A DNA stretch of 64,000 nucleotides from Rhizobium sp. ZPR4 (lineage in GTDB: Bacteria; Pseudomonadota; Alphaproteobacteria; Rhizobiales; Rhizobiaceae). This document shows, one piece after another, positions 45,478-56,779 of the stretch (position 1 is the first letter of the stretch; each line of letters starts with the position of its first letter). The DNA lies in contig NZ_CP157967.1 of NCBI RefSeq assembly GCF_040215725.1, forward strand, positions 248,001-312,000, in the 5' to 3' direction. The notes under the pieces are model-generated. The model was not told the origin of the DNA. It did not search any database and was given only the letters and a program-made list of their open reading frames with translations. The translations under genes were made by a program, and so were the position numbers.

Positions 45478-47373
45478 CTATGGCTGCTGTATCGGCTTTT
45501 GCAGAAGCGTTGCGACCGGCGAAATCACCGGATTGGGCCAGCTGCCACCGATGAAGAAGGGCAGCATCGGTAATTCATCGGCGTCGGAGGGCGAGGTCGC
45601 CTCGATCGCGCCGGAGAGTGCCAAGCCATTGGTGCGGAACGGAACAACCCCGTTGAAGCTGATCGTTTCGTTGCGGCCTGCAATGGCCGCGTTCTGTACC
45701 TCGGCTGAGCCTTTGGCAAAACTTGCATCTACGTTGATGCTGTCGAAGTCGAAGGAAGAATCGGCGATATCGCTCATCCGGAAGAAAGCCTTCTCGGCGG
45801 CGAGTGTCCGGAAGGTCGAGATATCGAATTGGCGAAACGATCCTGCCGACGAGGTGAAGTGCAGCGTGCCGGCAACGTCGCTGAGCGTGGCAACCCAGAT
45901 CGGCTTCGAGGTGCTGAGCGAAAGATCCAGCGACGCCGATGATGGCATCGGCAGTGGGCCAATCAGCTTCAGGCGGGTGAAGAGGCCGCCGAAATCGGCG
46001 TTGCGGATCGATATCTGCAATTTGCCGCCGCCGTCGAAGTCGCCCGGTGCGACCTCCAGATGCGCGGTCAGCGAACCGTTCTCGAAGTTGCTGTCGCCTA
46101 TATCGAACTTCGCCTTGCCGCCTGCCACCAGCAGGCTGGCGCCGATATTCTCGAACTGGAAGGGACCGAGAGCCGCCTTGTTCGACGAGAGGCGCATATC
46201 GAGGTCGAGCCGCTGCAGCGGATTGCCGTTCAGCAGTGCATCGATGGCGGTTTCGGCGGCCAGGCGCATGGAGAAAGCGGCCAGGAATGGATTGAGGTTC
46301 ATCTGGTCGAAGGCAAGCGTACCGGAAATCTTCGGTTTGCCCGCTTTCGTATAGTTCAGATCCATGATGCCGGAGGCTGCGGAATCATTGATCTTGAAGT
46401 TGAGATTGTTGAAGCGCAGGCCGTTGTCGATTGCTGCGATATTGGCGCTCAGCGAGATGTTCTTGAGGGCGCCGGCCGCCGGCAGGCGCTGCCCGCTCCA
46501 GGCGATGAAGGAGGGCACGTTCGGTACGCTCAGATCCAGATTGCCCGAAAGCGCCGAAAAATCCGATATGCTGGTGATGCCCGCATAGGTCCAGCTGATC
46601 AGCGGCGAAACGAAGCTGGTCGTGGTGTTCACATTCTTGCCGGCGAAGAAGAGCAGCGGCTGCGCCGAGTCGAAATTCAGCTTGATGTCCTGGTCGTTGA
46701 AGCGGGCAAGGATGACGGCGCTCAGCGATTGGGAAAGTCGCGGCCAGGCAATGTCGGCGTTGACGGCGTTGAGCTTATAGATGTTGCCGGTGCGCTCGTC
46801 GGTCATCTCGATGCTGCCATCCTCGATGGTCAGCATGCCGATGGCGGCGTCCTGATCCTTCCGCATCGCCAAACCCTGGCCGGAAGAGGCCTCCGCCTGC
46901 TCGATCGCTTTGGAAAGACGGCCTTCGTTCGTCCAGTCGATCAGGCCGTTCTCATCGCGGCGGATATAGAGGATCGGGCGCAGGAAATGGAATTCGTGAA
47001 AATGGGCGTGCCCGCGGATGGCCGACCACAGGGAGAAATCAGCGGAGAGGCTGTCGACATGGCCAAGGACCTTGCCGTTTCTCGACGGTTCACGGATGGT
47101 GACCTGATTGAGCGTGACGCGGGGTGTCGGCCAGAATTCGAGCGTCGGGTCGCCTTCGATCTGGGCTCGATACCCAGTCCAGTCCGATAATGCCTTCTCG
47201 ATGCCGGAGCGCACCAGACCGCTTGAAATCAGGAAAGGCGCGGTCGCTCTGAAGACAGCGAACACGATGAGGATCGTGAGAAGAATGATGCCGGTCGTGC
47301 GAGCAAAGGCAGGCAGCCAGCGCGAGGCCGAACGCATCGTCAACCGCCACTTATTGTTTTTCGAAGCTCTCAT
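45478..47373 (-). CDS. AsmA-family envelope protein
   Basis: About 631 residues if started at ATG 47373; ATG 47337 with GGCGG upstream is a good alternative, and the frame extends to 47451. A single N-terminal membrane helix (WLPAFARTTGIILLTILIVFAVF) is followed by a long periplasmic beta-rich region with the AsmA N-terminal pattern (LSDWTGYRAQIEGDPTLEFWPTPRVTLNQVTI) and the C-terminal AsmA_2 region (about 400-600). AsmA/TamB-like proteins take part in phospholipid transport between the membranes. It is divergent from the acetoacetyl-CoA synthetase gene. Confidence 0.85.
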   Translation of the reverse strand: MRASKNNKWRLTMRSASRWLPAFARTTGIILLTILIVFAVFRATAPFLISSGLVRSGIEKALSDWTGYRAQIEGDPTLEFWPTPRVTLNQVTIREPSRNGKVLGHVDSLSADFSLWSAIRGHAHFHEFHFLRPILYIRRDENGLIDWTNEGRLSKAIEQAEASSGQGLAMRKDQDAAIGMLTIEDGSIEMTDERTGNIYKLNAVNADIAWPRLSQSLSAVILARFNDQDIKLNFDSAQPLLFFAGKNVNTTTSFVSPLISWTYAGITSISDFSALSGNLDLSVPNVPSFIAWSGQRLPAAGALKNISLSANIAAIDNGLRFNNLNFKINDSAASGIMDLNYTKAGKPKISGTLAFDQMNLNPFLAAFSMRLAAETAIDALLNGNPLQRLDLDMRLSSNKAALGPFQFENIGASLLVAGGKAKFDIGDSNFENGSLTAHLEVAPGDFDGGGKLQISIRNADFGGLFTRLKLIGPLPMPSSASLDLSLSTSKPIWVATLSDVAGTLHFTSSAGSFRQFDISTFRTLAAEKAFFRMSDIADSSFDFDSINVDASFAKGSAEVQNAAIAGRNETISFNGVVPFRTNGLALSGAIEATSPSDADELPMLPFFIGGSWPNPVISPVATLLQKPIQQP

Positions 47374-47539
47374 GATCCCGTGGAGACTCTTGAACTGATA
47401 GGGATAATCTGCCTGAGTTTGCCGGATATAGGAAATGTTTGTCGGATGCAAACATCACGCACTGGCAATACCCACAACACCGTGATTTTATTAATGCGCT
47501 GCAGCATTGCTATATAGTGCGAAAAGCGGGGAGAGAAAT

Positions 47540-49492
<1,953 letters not shown>

Positions 49493-49706
49493 GGTGAGCC
49501 TTAAAACTGAGGGGCAAACGATGACCCTCGTATGGTAACTCGGCGTTAAGAAAGCTTGGTCAAAGGTAAAGGCTAACTTGAGACCGTTCGCATGAGCTGG
49601 GAGCGGATTGGAGCAGCTCTTGGCTCCCGAGACATGAAGTTCACCGACTTGAGCTTGCTTTCGACAGCATAAACTTCAAAGGCAGCGCGGTTCGCTGCCT
49701 TTTTTT
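49493..49706 (+). ncRNA. Candidate structured RNA or leader ending in a terminator
   Basis: No frame with coding signals occupies this stretch. It contains several possible stems: GGGAGC (49601 region) with GCTCCC, and GAAGTT (49636 region) with AACTTC just before the terminator at 49678-49706. It could be a small RNA with its own promoter, a long acsA2 3' tail, or a leader of the helicase gene. No Rfam family is recognised by eye. Confidence 0.3.
49678..49706 (+). terminator. Rho-independent terminator downstream of acsA2
   Basis: AAGGCAGCG and CGCTGCCTT flank CGGTT; followed by TTTTTT. Classical stem and T-run on the plus strand. Confidence 0.88.
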
Positions 49707-49848
49707 CGTTTCGTTTCGCACGAAGATGCGTCTCCTCTGTACATTGGCGCATTGAGCAAGTATGTGCACGCTTGAAGAAGAGGTTCGCGACGTGCGAGCC
49801 ACGATGATCGCCGCCTGCTGGCGCGCGAAGAATTCCGAAAGACAGATG

Positions 49849-51771
49849 ATGACTGAATTCGAAGGCATCGCTCCTGCGATTGCCCAGGCTTTGGCGAAGC
49901 GCGGTTACGAAACGCTGACGCCGGTGCAGAAGGCCATGCTCGATCCGGGCCTCGCCGGCAAGGATGCGCTTGTCTCGGCCCAGACCGGTTCGGGCAAGAC
50001 GGTTGCCTTCGGCCTGGCGCTAGCGCCCGGCCTGCTTGACGGCTCCGAGCGTTTCGGCCCTGCCGGTGCGCCGCTGGCTCTAGCGATCGCCCCGACCCGT
50101 GAACTGGCGCTGCAGGTTCAGCGCGAGCTGGAGTGGCTTTATGCGCTGACGGGCGCGACGATTGCCTCCTGCGTCGGCGGCATGGACATGCGCACCGAGC
50201 GACGCACGCTGGAACGCGGCGCCCATATCGTCGTCGGCACGCCCGGCCGTCTCTGCGATCACATTCGCCGCAACTCGCTCGATATTTCCGAGCTGCGCGC
50301 CGTCGTGCTCGACGAGGCCGACGAAATGCTCGATCTCGGCTTCCGTGAGGATCTCGAATTCATTCTGGAATCCGCGCCGTCCGAACGCCGCACCCTGATG
50401 TTCTCGGCGACCGTGCCGCGCTCGATCGCCAAGCTTGCGGAGAATTACCAGCGCGACGCCGTCCGTATCGCCACGGCTTCCGAAGCAAAGCAGCATGTCG
50501 ATATCGACTATCGCGCCCTGACCGTGGTGCCGAGCGACCGGGAAAACGCCATCATCAACGTGCTGCGCTACTATGAGGCGCGCAACGCCATCGTCTTCTG
50601 CTCGACGCGCGCTGCCGTCAATCATCTGACCGCTCGGTTCAACAATCGCGGCTTTTCGGTCGTCGCTCTCTCGGGCGAACTTAGTCAGAATGAACGTACG
50701 CACGCGCTGCAGGCCATGCGTGACGGCCGCGCCCGCGTCTGCATCGCCACCGACGTCGCCGCTCGCGGCATCGACCTGCCGGGTCTGGAACTGGTTATCC
50801 ATGCCGATCTGCCGACCAATCCGGACACGCTGCTGCATCGCAGTGGTCGTACCGGCCGTGCCGGCAACAAGGGCGTCAGCGCGCTCATCGTGCCGCTCAG
50901 CGCCCGTCGCCGCACCGAGCGCCTGTTGGAAGCCGCCCGCATCCGCGCCACCTGGGCAAAGCCGCCATCGGCCGATGAAGTCAGCCAGCGCGACGACGAG
51001 CGTCTTCTTGCCGATCCGGTCTTCGCCGGAGCGCTCGGCGAAGACGAACAGTCGATCGTACAGCAGCTTCTGGAGCGCCATGGCGCCGAGCAGGTCGCCG
51101 CCGCCTTCCTGCGGCAATACCGAGCCGGCCATTCCGCGCCGGAAGAGTTGCAGGATGTGCCGGCCGAGGGCGAGCGCAAAAAGCCCCGCCGGGATGATTT
51201 CCCGGTCACGCCTCGCGATGACGGCCCATCTGGCGGACGGAATGACTTTACTGACGGTCTCTGGGTATCGCTGTCCGTGGGACGCAAGCAGAATGCCGAA
51301 CCGCGCTGGCTGATCCCCATGCTCTGCCGCAACGGCAATCTGACCAAGCGCGACATCGGCGCGATCAAGATGCAGCCCGAGGAAACCTTCGTCGAACTCT
51401 CGCAGGAGAGCTTTGAGCGCTTCCTTTCGGCCATCGGCCCGGACAAGACCTTGGAGCGTGGCATCCGGGTCAAGCCGCTGGCCGGCATGCCGGATTTTCA
51501 GGCCAAGCGGGAAGGCGGCTTCGCAAAGAAGAAGCCCTTCGCTGATAAGGGCGCTCGCGCGAACGATGGCCCGAAGCCGAAATGGAAGTCCGATCGCAAA
51601 CCGGAACGGGCGCACGCAGGCGAGGGCAGCGTTTCCGAACGTTCGGATAAGAAGCCCTGGGCGAAAAAGGACGGCAAGCCAAGCTTCGCCAAGAATGACG
51701 GGGGTCCCCCGAAAGGCGTAAAGCCGAATTCCAGGGCTGCGCGCAAGGCTGCGAAGGTGCGCGGCGAGTAA
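49849..51771 (+). CDS. DEAD-box RNA helicase with DbpA-type RNA-binding domain
   Basis: 640 residues from ATG 49849 (49846 is equivalent; the frame opens at 49762 without a good site). Helicase motifs: Q motif region GYETLTPVQKAML, motif I AQTGSGKT (about 44-51), PTRELALQ, DEAD box VLDEADEML, SAT (FSATVPRS), and the C-terminal HRSGRTGRAG. A DbpA-like RNA-binding module follows (about 480-550; WVSLSVGRKQNAEPRWLIPM), then a Lys-rich unstructured tail (about 555-640) with repeated KKPWAKKDGKPSFAKNDG-like units. Likely role: ribosome assembly or RNA decay, often cold-induced. Confidence 0.93.
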   Translation: MTEFEGIAPAIAQALAKRGYETLTPVQKAMLDPGLAGKDALVSAQTGSGKTVAFGLALAPGLLDGSERFGPAGAPLALAIAPTRELALQVQRELEWLYALTGATIASCVGGMDMRTERRTLERGAHIVVGTPGRLCDHIRRNSLDISELRAVVLDEADEMLDLGFREDLEFILESAPSERRTLMFSATVPRSIAKLAENYQRDAVRIATASEAKQHVDIDYRALTVVPSDRENAIINVLRYYEARNAIVFCSTRAAVNHLTARFNNRGFSVVALSGELSQNERTHALQAMRDGRARVCIATDVAARGIDLPGLELVIHADLPTNPDTLLHRSGRTGRAGNKGVSALIVPLSARRRTERLLEAARIRATWAKPPSADEVSQRDDERLLADPVFAGALGEDEQSIVQQLLERHGAEQVAAAFLRQYRAGHSAPEELQDVPAEGERKKPRRDDFPVTPRDDGPSGGRNDFTDGLWVSLSVGRKQNAEPRWLIPMLCRNGNLTKRDIGAIKMQPEETFVELSQESFERFLSAIGPDKTLERGIRVKPLAGMPDFQAKREGGFAKKKPFADKGARANDGPKPKWKSDRKPERAHAGEGSVSERSDKKPWAKKDGKPSFAKNDGGPPKGVKPNSRAARKAAKVRGE

Positions 51772-51878
51772 CGCTATCGCCGCGCTCGGGTCAGCGCGGC
51801 GTTTTCGTTGCGGGCAATTCGCGAGTGGGCCGCGGAAATTGAGAAAATATCTGCCTCGGGCGGCAAGCAGTTATTCGG

Positions 51879-51901
51879 CTTGACATTTGGATAATGTCGA
51901 G
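51879..51901. promoter_or_regulatory. Operator-like palindrome overlapping the chr promoter
   Basis: CTTGACATT (51879-51887) and AATGTCGAG (51893-51901) are inverted at eight of nine positions around TGGAT. The left arm contains a consensus -35 hexamer TTGACA. This placement suits a repressor blocking RNA polymerase until chromate is present. Confidence 0.55.
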
Positions 51902-51989
51902 CAGAAAATTACTCATGGGGTTGCGATCACCCCACGAGGCTACGGCTGAAGAATCGCGTCCTTGAACCCGAGCCAACGGAGGACGCGCC

Positions 51990-52802
51990 ATGCCGTCATT
52001 TCTGGAAATCACACCCGACAAGCTCAATCGCATTATCGGTACGCCCAATTTGCCTGCGATTATCGACGTCCGCAACGACGAGGATTTCGCTGCCGATCCT
52101 CGTCTTATTCCCGGCTCGATCCGTCGTGACTATCGAACGGTAACCGACTGGGCGAACGAACTGGCGGGGCCAGCCATCGTTCTCTGTCAGAAGGGACAGA
52201 AACTCGGTCACGGAGTTGCGGCACATCTGCGCGTCTTCGGGAAGGAGGCGGAGGTCCTTGAAGGCGGGTTCGAAGCATGGCGAAGCGCGAAGTACATGCT
52301 GGTCGCCGAGGAAAAGCTGCCTTTCAGAGATGCCAGGGGGCGGACCGTATGGGTAACAAGGGCGCGGCCGAAGATCGATCGCATCGCTTGCCCATGGCTG
52401 ATCCGGCGCTTCATCGATCCGTCGGCGATCTTCTTGTTCGTTCCGGCAACCGAAGTCTCGGCTGTCGCCGATCGCTTCAAGGCGACGCCATTCGATATTG
52501 AGGATGTCTTCTGGAGCCATCGCGGCGAGTTGTGTACCTTCGATGTCATGATCGAGGAGTTCGGCCTCGGCATCGAGCCTCTCCTTCGTCTTGCAACCAT
52601 CGTTCGGGGCGCCGATACCGCCAGGCCCGACCTGGCGCCCGAAGTTTCCGGGCTGCTCGCGGCGTCGCTTGGGCTTTCGCGGATGTTCAACGACGACCTG
52701 GAGCAGCTGGAAGCCGGCATGACGCTCTATGACGCCTTCTATCGCTGGTGTCGTGACGCGACGGACGAGACGCACAACTGGCCGAACCCGAGGAAGGTAT
52801 GA
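51990..52802 (+). CDS. chrB: Rhodanese-ChrB fusion, chromate-resistance protein
   Basis: 270 residues. A rhodanese-like N-terminal domain (about 10-100) has a loop reading VLCQKGQKLGHGVA with an active-site-type cysteine; the ChrB C-terminal domain follows (about 115-265: VWVTRARPKIDRIACPWLIRRFIDP, FWSHRGELCTFDVMIEEFGL). ChrB proteins accompany ChrA and in Ochrobactrum are described as chromate-sensing regulators. The ChrB N-terminal domain of that protein is here replaced by a rhodanese domain. Start behind ACGGAGGA; chrA follows after six bases. Confidence 0.85.
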   Translation: MPSFLEITPDKLNRIIGTPNLPAIIDVRNDEDFAADPRLIPGSIRRDYRTVTDWANELAGPAIVLCQKGQKLGHGVAAHLRVFGKEAEVLEGGFEAWRSAKYMLVAEEKLPFRDARGRTVWVTRARPKIDRIACPWLIRRFIDPSAIFLFVPATEVSAVADRFKATPFDIEDVFWSHRGELCTFDVMIEEFGLGIEPLLRLATIVRGADTARPDLAPEVSGLLAASLGLSRMFNDDLEQLEAGMTLYDAFYRWCRDATDETHNWPNPRKV

Positions 52803-52808
52803 GAGACC

Positions 52809-54212
52809 ATGACCGACCTCGTCAAAAACGCGGCCGCGCGATCAGGCGCGGCTGATCGGGATATCGTCCCCCTCCGTGAGGCGATCAAGGTCTGGACCCG
52901 CGTTGCCGCCCTGAGCTTCGGCGGACCGGCTGGGCAGATCGCCGTCATGCACCGCATCGTCGTCGATGAAAAGAAATGGGTGGGGGAACACAGGTTCCTT
53001 CATGCTCTGAACTACTGCATGTTGCTCCCGGGTCCAGAAGCGCATCAGCTTGCGATCTATATCGGCTGGCTGCTGAACAGGACCTTGGGCGGCATGATCG
53101 CGGGCATTCTGTTCGTCCTGCCAGGCTTCCTGGCAATCCTCGCGCTCAGTTACATCTATGTCCTGTTCGGGAACCTGACCTTTATCGAAGGGATGTTCTT
53201 CGGGCTCAAATGCGCCGTACTGGCGGTCGTCATCCAGGCCGTCTTCCGCATCGGAAGCCGAGCCCTCAAGAACAGGGCTATGGTTGCATTGGCCGCCACT
53301 GCTTTCGTCGCGATCTTCTTCCTGCATGTTCCGTTTCCGCTCATCGTCGTTGGGGCGGGGCTTATCGGCTATCTTGCTTCTCGCGGTGGGATTGCGGCCT
53401 GCAAGGTCGGCGGCGGCCATAAGTCGGGCTCCGGGACAATTCTGGAAGACAAGGACTCCGTTCTTGGCGAGGAGATCCCTTTGCACGCTCGACCAAATCT
53501 CGCTTGGTCTTTGAAGACGTCGGGTGCGTTAGCGACCGCGTGGCTCATTCCGGTTGCGGCCCTCTTGATTACGTTCGGCCCCGACAATGTCTTTTCCAAA
53601 ATCGGCATATTCTTCAGCGAGATGGCAGTCGTGACCTTTGGCGGCGCCTATGCGGTGCTGGCATATGTCGCGCAGGAGGCCGTGCAGCAATTGGGCTGGC
53701 TGCGGCCGGGCGAGATGCTGGACGGTCTGGGAATGGCAGAAACGACCCCTGGACCGCTGATCATGGTAACGCAGTTCGTCGGGTTCCTGGCGGGCTATCG
53801 CAATCCCGGCAGCCTCAGCCCTCTCGCGGCGGCAACGTTCGCTGCCGTGCTGACAACATGGGTCACGTTCCTGCCGAGCTTCCTTTGGATTTTCGCGGGC
53901 GCGCCATTCATCGAGAAGATGCGCGGGAATGTTGCTCTGACCGGAGCCATGTCGGCGATAACGGCGGCGGTGGTGGGCGTCATCCTCAATCTCGCGATTT
54001 GGTTCGGGCTCCATGTGCTGTTCCGCGAGACCACAAGCTTCACCTATGGCTCCTTGACGATGGACCTCCCCGTCCCGACCTCGCTTTCATTGCCTTCGCT
54101 GGTATTGACCCTGTTGGCCGCCATCGCCATCTTTCGCCTGAAAATGTCGGTGATCTCGACCTTATTGGCATCTGCCGCTTTGGGCGTTGGCTGGACGGTC
54201 TTCGTTTCCTGA
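52809..54212 (+). CDS. chrA: Chromate transporter ChrA
   Basis: 467 residues, efflux pump of the CHR superfamily; long-chain form with two homologous halves. The first half opens with REAIKVWTRVAALSFGGPAGQIAVMHR, the second repeats the pattern in FFSEMAVVTFGGAYAVLAYVAQEAV. Around ten to twelve membrane helices are visible, with a polar linker at about 195-230 separating the halves. Part of a two-gene chrBA unit; it is convergent with the EamA transporter, whose stop lies 20 bases away. Confidence 0.93.
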   Translation: MTDLVKNAAARSGAADRDIVPLREAIKVWTRVAALSFGGPAGQIAVMHRIVVDEKKWVGEHRFLHALNYCMLLPGPEAHQLAIYIGWLLNRTLGGMIAGILFVLPGFLAILALSYIYVLFGNLTFIEGMFFGLKCAVLAVVIQAVFRIGSRALKNRAMVALAATAFVAIFFLHVPFPLIVVGAGLIGYLASRGGIAACKVGGGHKSGSGTILEDKDSVLGEEIPLHARPNLAWSLKTSGALATAWLIPVAALLITFGPDNVFSKIGIFFSEMAVVTFGGAYAVLAYVAQEAVQQLGWLRPGEMLDGLGMAETTPGPLIMVTQFVGFLAGYRNPGSLSPLAAATFAAVLTTWVTFLPSFLWIFAGAPFIEKMRGNVALTGAMSAITAAVVGVILNLAIWFGLHVLFRETTSFTYGSLTMDLPVPTSLSLPSLVLTLLAAIAIFRLKMSVISTLLASAALGVGWTVFVS

Positions 54213-54232
54213 CGGAAGAGGAATTTGCCGCC

Positions 54233-55129
54233 TCATCTGCTAGACGTCAGCCACACCCCCACCAGCGTCACCGCCAGCCCCGCGAACATTGCCGTTGTCA
54301 GCGGTTCGGAAAACAGAGCCCAGGCCCACAGCATGGTCACCGGCGGGCTGAGATAGATGGCCGCGCTGACCTGTGCCACCGGGAAAAGACGCAGGCTGAC
54401 ATAATAGACCGAATAGGCGACAAAGGTTGCGATCAGCACCAGCCATATGATGCCGATCGCGAAGCCCAGGGTCATCGGCGGGGCAAGATCGCCCTGCATC
54501 CTGGCGCAGATGCCGAACAACACCGAAGCCGTCAGTGTGTGGATACACAAGCTTTGGTGAACCGGCATACGCCCGGTCCGCTGTCGCTTGTGCAGGACAG
54601 AGGCGAAAGCAAAGACGAGCATGGAGCCGACCGTTACGCCGTAGGCCCAGATCGGAGCCATGCCGAAGCTGAGGCTGTCCAGCGATACGATCAGTACGCC
54701 TGTAACCGCGATCGCCGTCCCCAGCCACTGACGCCGGCTTAGCCGCTCTCCCAGCACGGGTTGCGACAGAGCCGCGATCGCCAGAGGCAGCAGATCCGAA
54801 ATCAGTGCCACCAGTCCGGTCGGCACGCGTTGTTCGATCGCCAGCGCAAAGCCACCGAGATAGAGGAAGACCGACATTACGCCGAACAGCATCTGCTGCC
54901 CTACCGCGCGCATCCGCATCCGCGGTCCGATCGAAAGCGCGAAAGGCAGCAGGATCAAACCGGATAGAAGCGTGCGCCAGAACAGGACCAGCATGACACT
55001 GGCCTCCTGGCTGGCATAACGAATGCCGATGAAGCCGGAACTCCAGCTGACGATCAGGAGAGCCGCCATCAAGGGCCAGAGGAAACGGCGTTCTTTTGGC
55101 GCGGGCTGCGATAGGCTGTGGTCTGTCAT
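54233..55129 (-). CDS. EamA/DMT-family transporter
   Basis: 298 residues, ten hydrophobic helices in two EamA repeats (about 17-140 and 150-290). RLSRRQWLGTAIAVTGVLIV lies at the domain junction and SEPLTTAMFAGLAVTLVGVWL near the end. Such proteins export metabolites or amino acids; substrate unknown. It is divergent from a LysR gene, which probably controls it. Confidence 0.88.
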   Translation of the reverse strand: MTDHSLSQPAPKERRFLWPLMAALLIVSWSSGFIGIRYASQEASVMLVLFWRTLLSGLILLPFALSIGPRMRMRAVGQQMLFGVMSVFLYLGGFALAIEQRVPTGLVALISDLLPLAIAALSQPVLGERLSRRQWLGTAIAVTGVLIVSLDSLSFGMAPIWAYGVTVGSMLVFAFASVLHKRQRTGRMPVHQSLCIHTLTASVLFGICARMQGDLAPPMTLGFAIGIIWLVLIATFVAYSVYYVSLRLFPVAQVSAAIYLSPPVTMLWAWALFSEPLTTAMFAGLAVTLVGVWLTSSR

Positions 55130-55304
55130 CGGGTTCTCGATCGAATGTCCGTCTCAGCTGAGCCATAGGCGAGCGCCGGCCTGATGACACATGACAAATA
55201 TCGATCATGGCATGACATTTCAGTCTAAAGACTCATGAATGTTTGCCTAACGCGGCTAGAATATGCATTCTCTCCGCACGACCGTGACTTAAGCCGAGTC
55301 TGCC

Positions 55305-56195
55305 ATGACCGAATTGACAAGCCGACGTTTGGAAATCGATGCCCTGCGCGCGCTGTGGGCGATCCGCTATCACGGCGGCATTACCCGCGCGGCGGAAGCC
55401 CTGGGCCTGTCGCAATCCGCCGTCAGCCACAAGATCAAGCGGCTCGAGACGAGCCTCGATTGCGATCTCTTGAGCCGCAAGCCTCGAGCGTCGATGTTCA
55501 CGGCAGCCGGCGAGGATCTGCTCGATTATGCCGGGCGCATTCTCGGTCTGCATGACGAGGCCCTGCTGAGCCTCTCGAAAACATCGCTCGCCGGCCGCGT
55601 CGCCCTCGGCCTCACCGAGGATACGACCTGCACCGACCTTGCGCGTATCCTGGGGCGTTTTCGCCGCCTGCACCCGAATGTCTCCGTGCGCACCAAGGTC
55701 CGCATGAGCCTGATCCTTCGGGGAATGCTGGAGCGAGGGGAGCTCGACGCCGCCATTATCCAGGTTTTCGCTCATGAGGTCCGCCCGACCGATGTCGTTC
55801 TCTTTCGCGAGCAGCTGCATTGGGTCAAGCATCCTGATTTGTCTTTGACACCAGACGGCCCGGTTCCCTTTCTGTCCTTCGACGACGAATGTTTCTATCG
55901 TCGGTGGGCGCTTGATATCGGGCAGGATGGTGGTGTGGTTCTGGAAACCGTCTTCGAATGTGCGAGTGCGGCAGGGATCATCGCGGCCGTGACCTCGGGC
56001 TTGGGTGTCGCGCTTTTGAACGGCCGTCATCTGCAGTCTGATATGGAAATTCTCACCCAGGGCCTGCCGACACCGCCTGCCTTGGCCTATGTGGTGCGCC
56101 GCGGCCGCAAGGTGAGAAATCCAGCGCTCGATACGCTTGTGGCCGAGATCGAAAGCGAAATCAGCCGTTACGGAGGCCTGGCTCTGGCGAGTTGA
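55305..56195 (+). CDS. LysR-family transcriptional regulator
   Basis: 296 residues. Helix-turn-helix at about 8-66 (LEIDALRALWAIRYHGGITRAAEALGLSQSAVSHKIKRLE), then the effector-binding domain. The 175-base spacer to the divergent EamA gene holds direct CATGACA repeats (about 55188 and 55211) and a split GAATG/CATTC pair (about 55233-55267), which may be binding sites. Probably the regulator of the transporter gene. Confidence 0.87.
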   Translation: MTELTSRRLEIDALRALWAIRYHGGITRAAEALGLSQSAVSHKIKRLETSLDCDLLSRKPRASMFTAAGEDLLDYAGRILGLHDEALLSLSKTSLAGRVALGLTEDTTCTDLARILGRFRRLHPNVSVRTKVRMSLILRGMLERGELDAAIIQVFAHEVRPTDVVLFREQLHWVKHPDLSLTPDGPVPFLSFDDECFYRRWALDIGQDGGVVLETVFECASAAGIIAAVTSGLGVALLNGRHLQSDMEILTQGLPTPPALAYVVRRGRKVRNPALDTLVAEIESEISRYGGLALAS

Positions 56196-56362
56196 GCCGG
56201 CGAGGCCATTGTCGATCGGACAATCGAAGCCTCCATCCAGGCGGCATCCTTCGAATGCCCACTGCTGTTCGGTAGCGAAAGCCGCTGCGGAGGTTTGCAG
56301 GCCTTGCGCGACTGAGGCAGAATATCGTCTGCGACCAGATTGCGGGATGGAGCGGCTTACCT

Positions 56363-56761
56363 ATGCTGATCGGTTCATGTCATTGCGGCAAATCGGGCTG
56401 GACGCTCGAAGGCGATCCGGGCTCGATTACGGCCTGCAATTGCACCCTCTGCCGGCGCTATGGTGCGCTGTGGGCCTATGATTACGAAGGGGAGCGGATT
56501 TCCGTGACCGGACCGACGGCCTCCTATGCCCGCGCGGAAAAGCAACCGTCCCTCGAAATATTGTTTTGCCCATCCTGCGCCAACGTCTTGAGCTGGCGTG
56601 GCCTGCGGCTTCAGAAGGATGGCCGCCGGCGCATGGCCGTCAATCTGCGGCTGGCGCAGCCGGATCTCGTCGCCGACCTGCCGATCGATCATTTCGATGG
56701 CCTGGACACATTCGAAGATCTGCCTTCCGACGGGCGATGTGTGCGCGATCTCTGGTTTTGA
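56363..56761 (+). CDS. GFA-domain (glutathione-dependent formaldehyde-activating type) protein
   Basis: 132 residues. Zinc-binding cysteines in SCHCG (6 and 8), CNCTLC (25-30) and CPSC (about 69-72) are those of the GFA/CENP-V-like fold (DUF636). The name-giving enzyme condenses formaldehyde with glutathione, but most family members are uncharacterised. Start behind GGAGCGG. It is convergent with cbrA (18 bases between stops). Confidence 0.85.
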   Translation: MLIGSCHCGKSGWTLEGDPGSITACNCTLCRRYGALWAYDYEGERISVTGPTASYARAEKQPSLEILFCPSCANVLSWRGLRLQKDGRRRMAVNLRLAQPDLVADLPIDHFDGLDTFEDLPSDGRCVRDLWF

Positions 56762-56779
56762 CGGCGAACCGGGCTTCTC

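Noticed and set aside
50080..51615. A 511-residue minus-strand frame across the helicase gene
   Set aside because: Antisense shadow with no domain; helicase motifs on the plus strand are complete.
51772..54212. chrBA as part of a mobile element
   Set aside because: No transposase, terminal repeats or composition break is visible around the pair.
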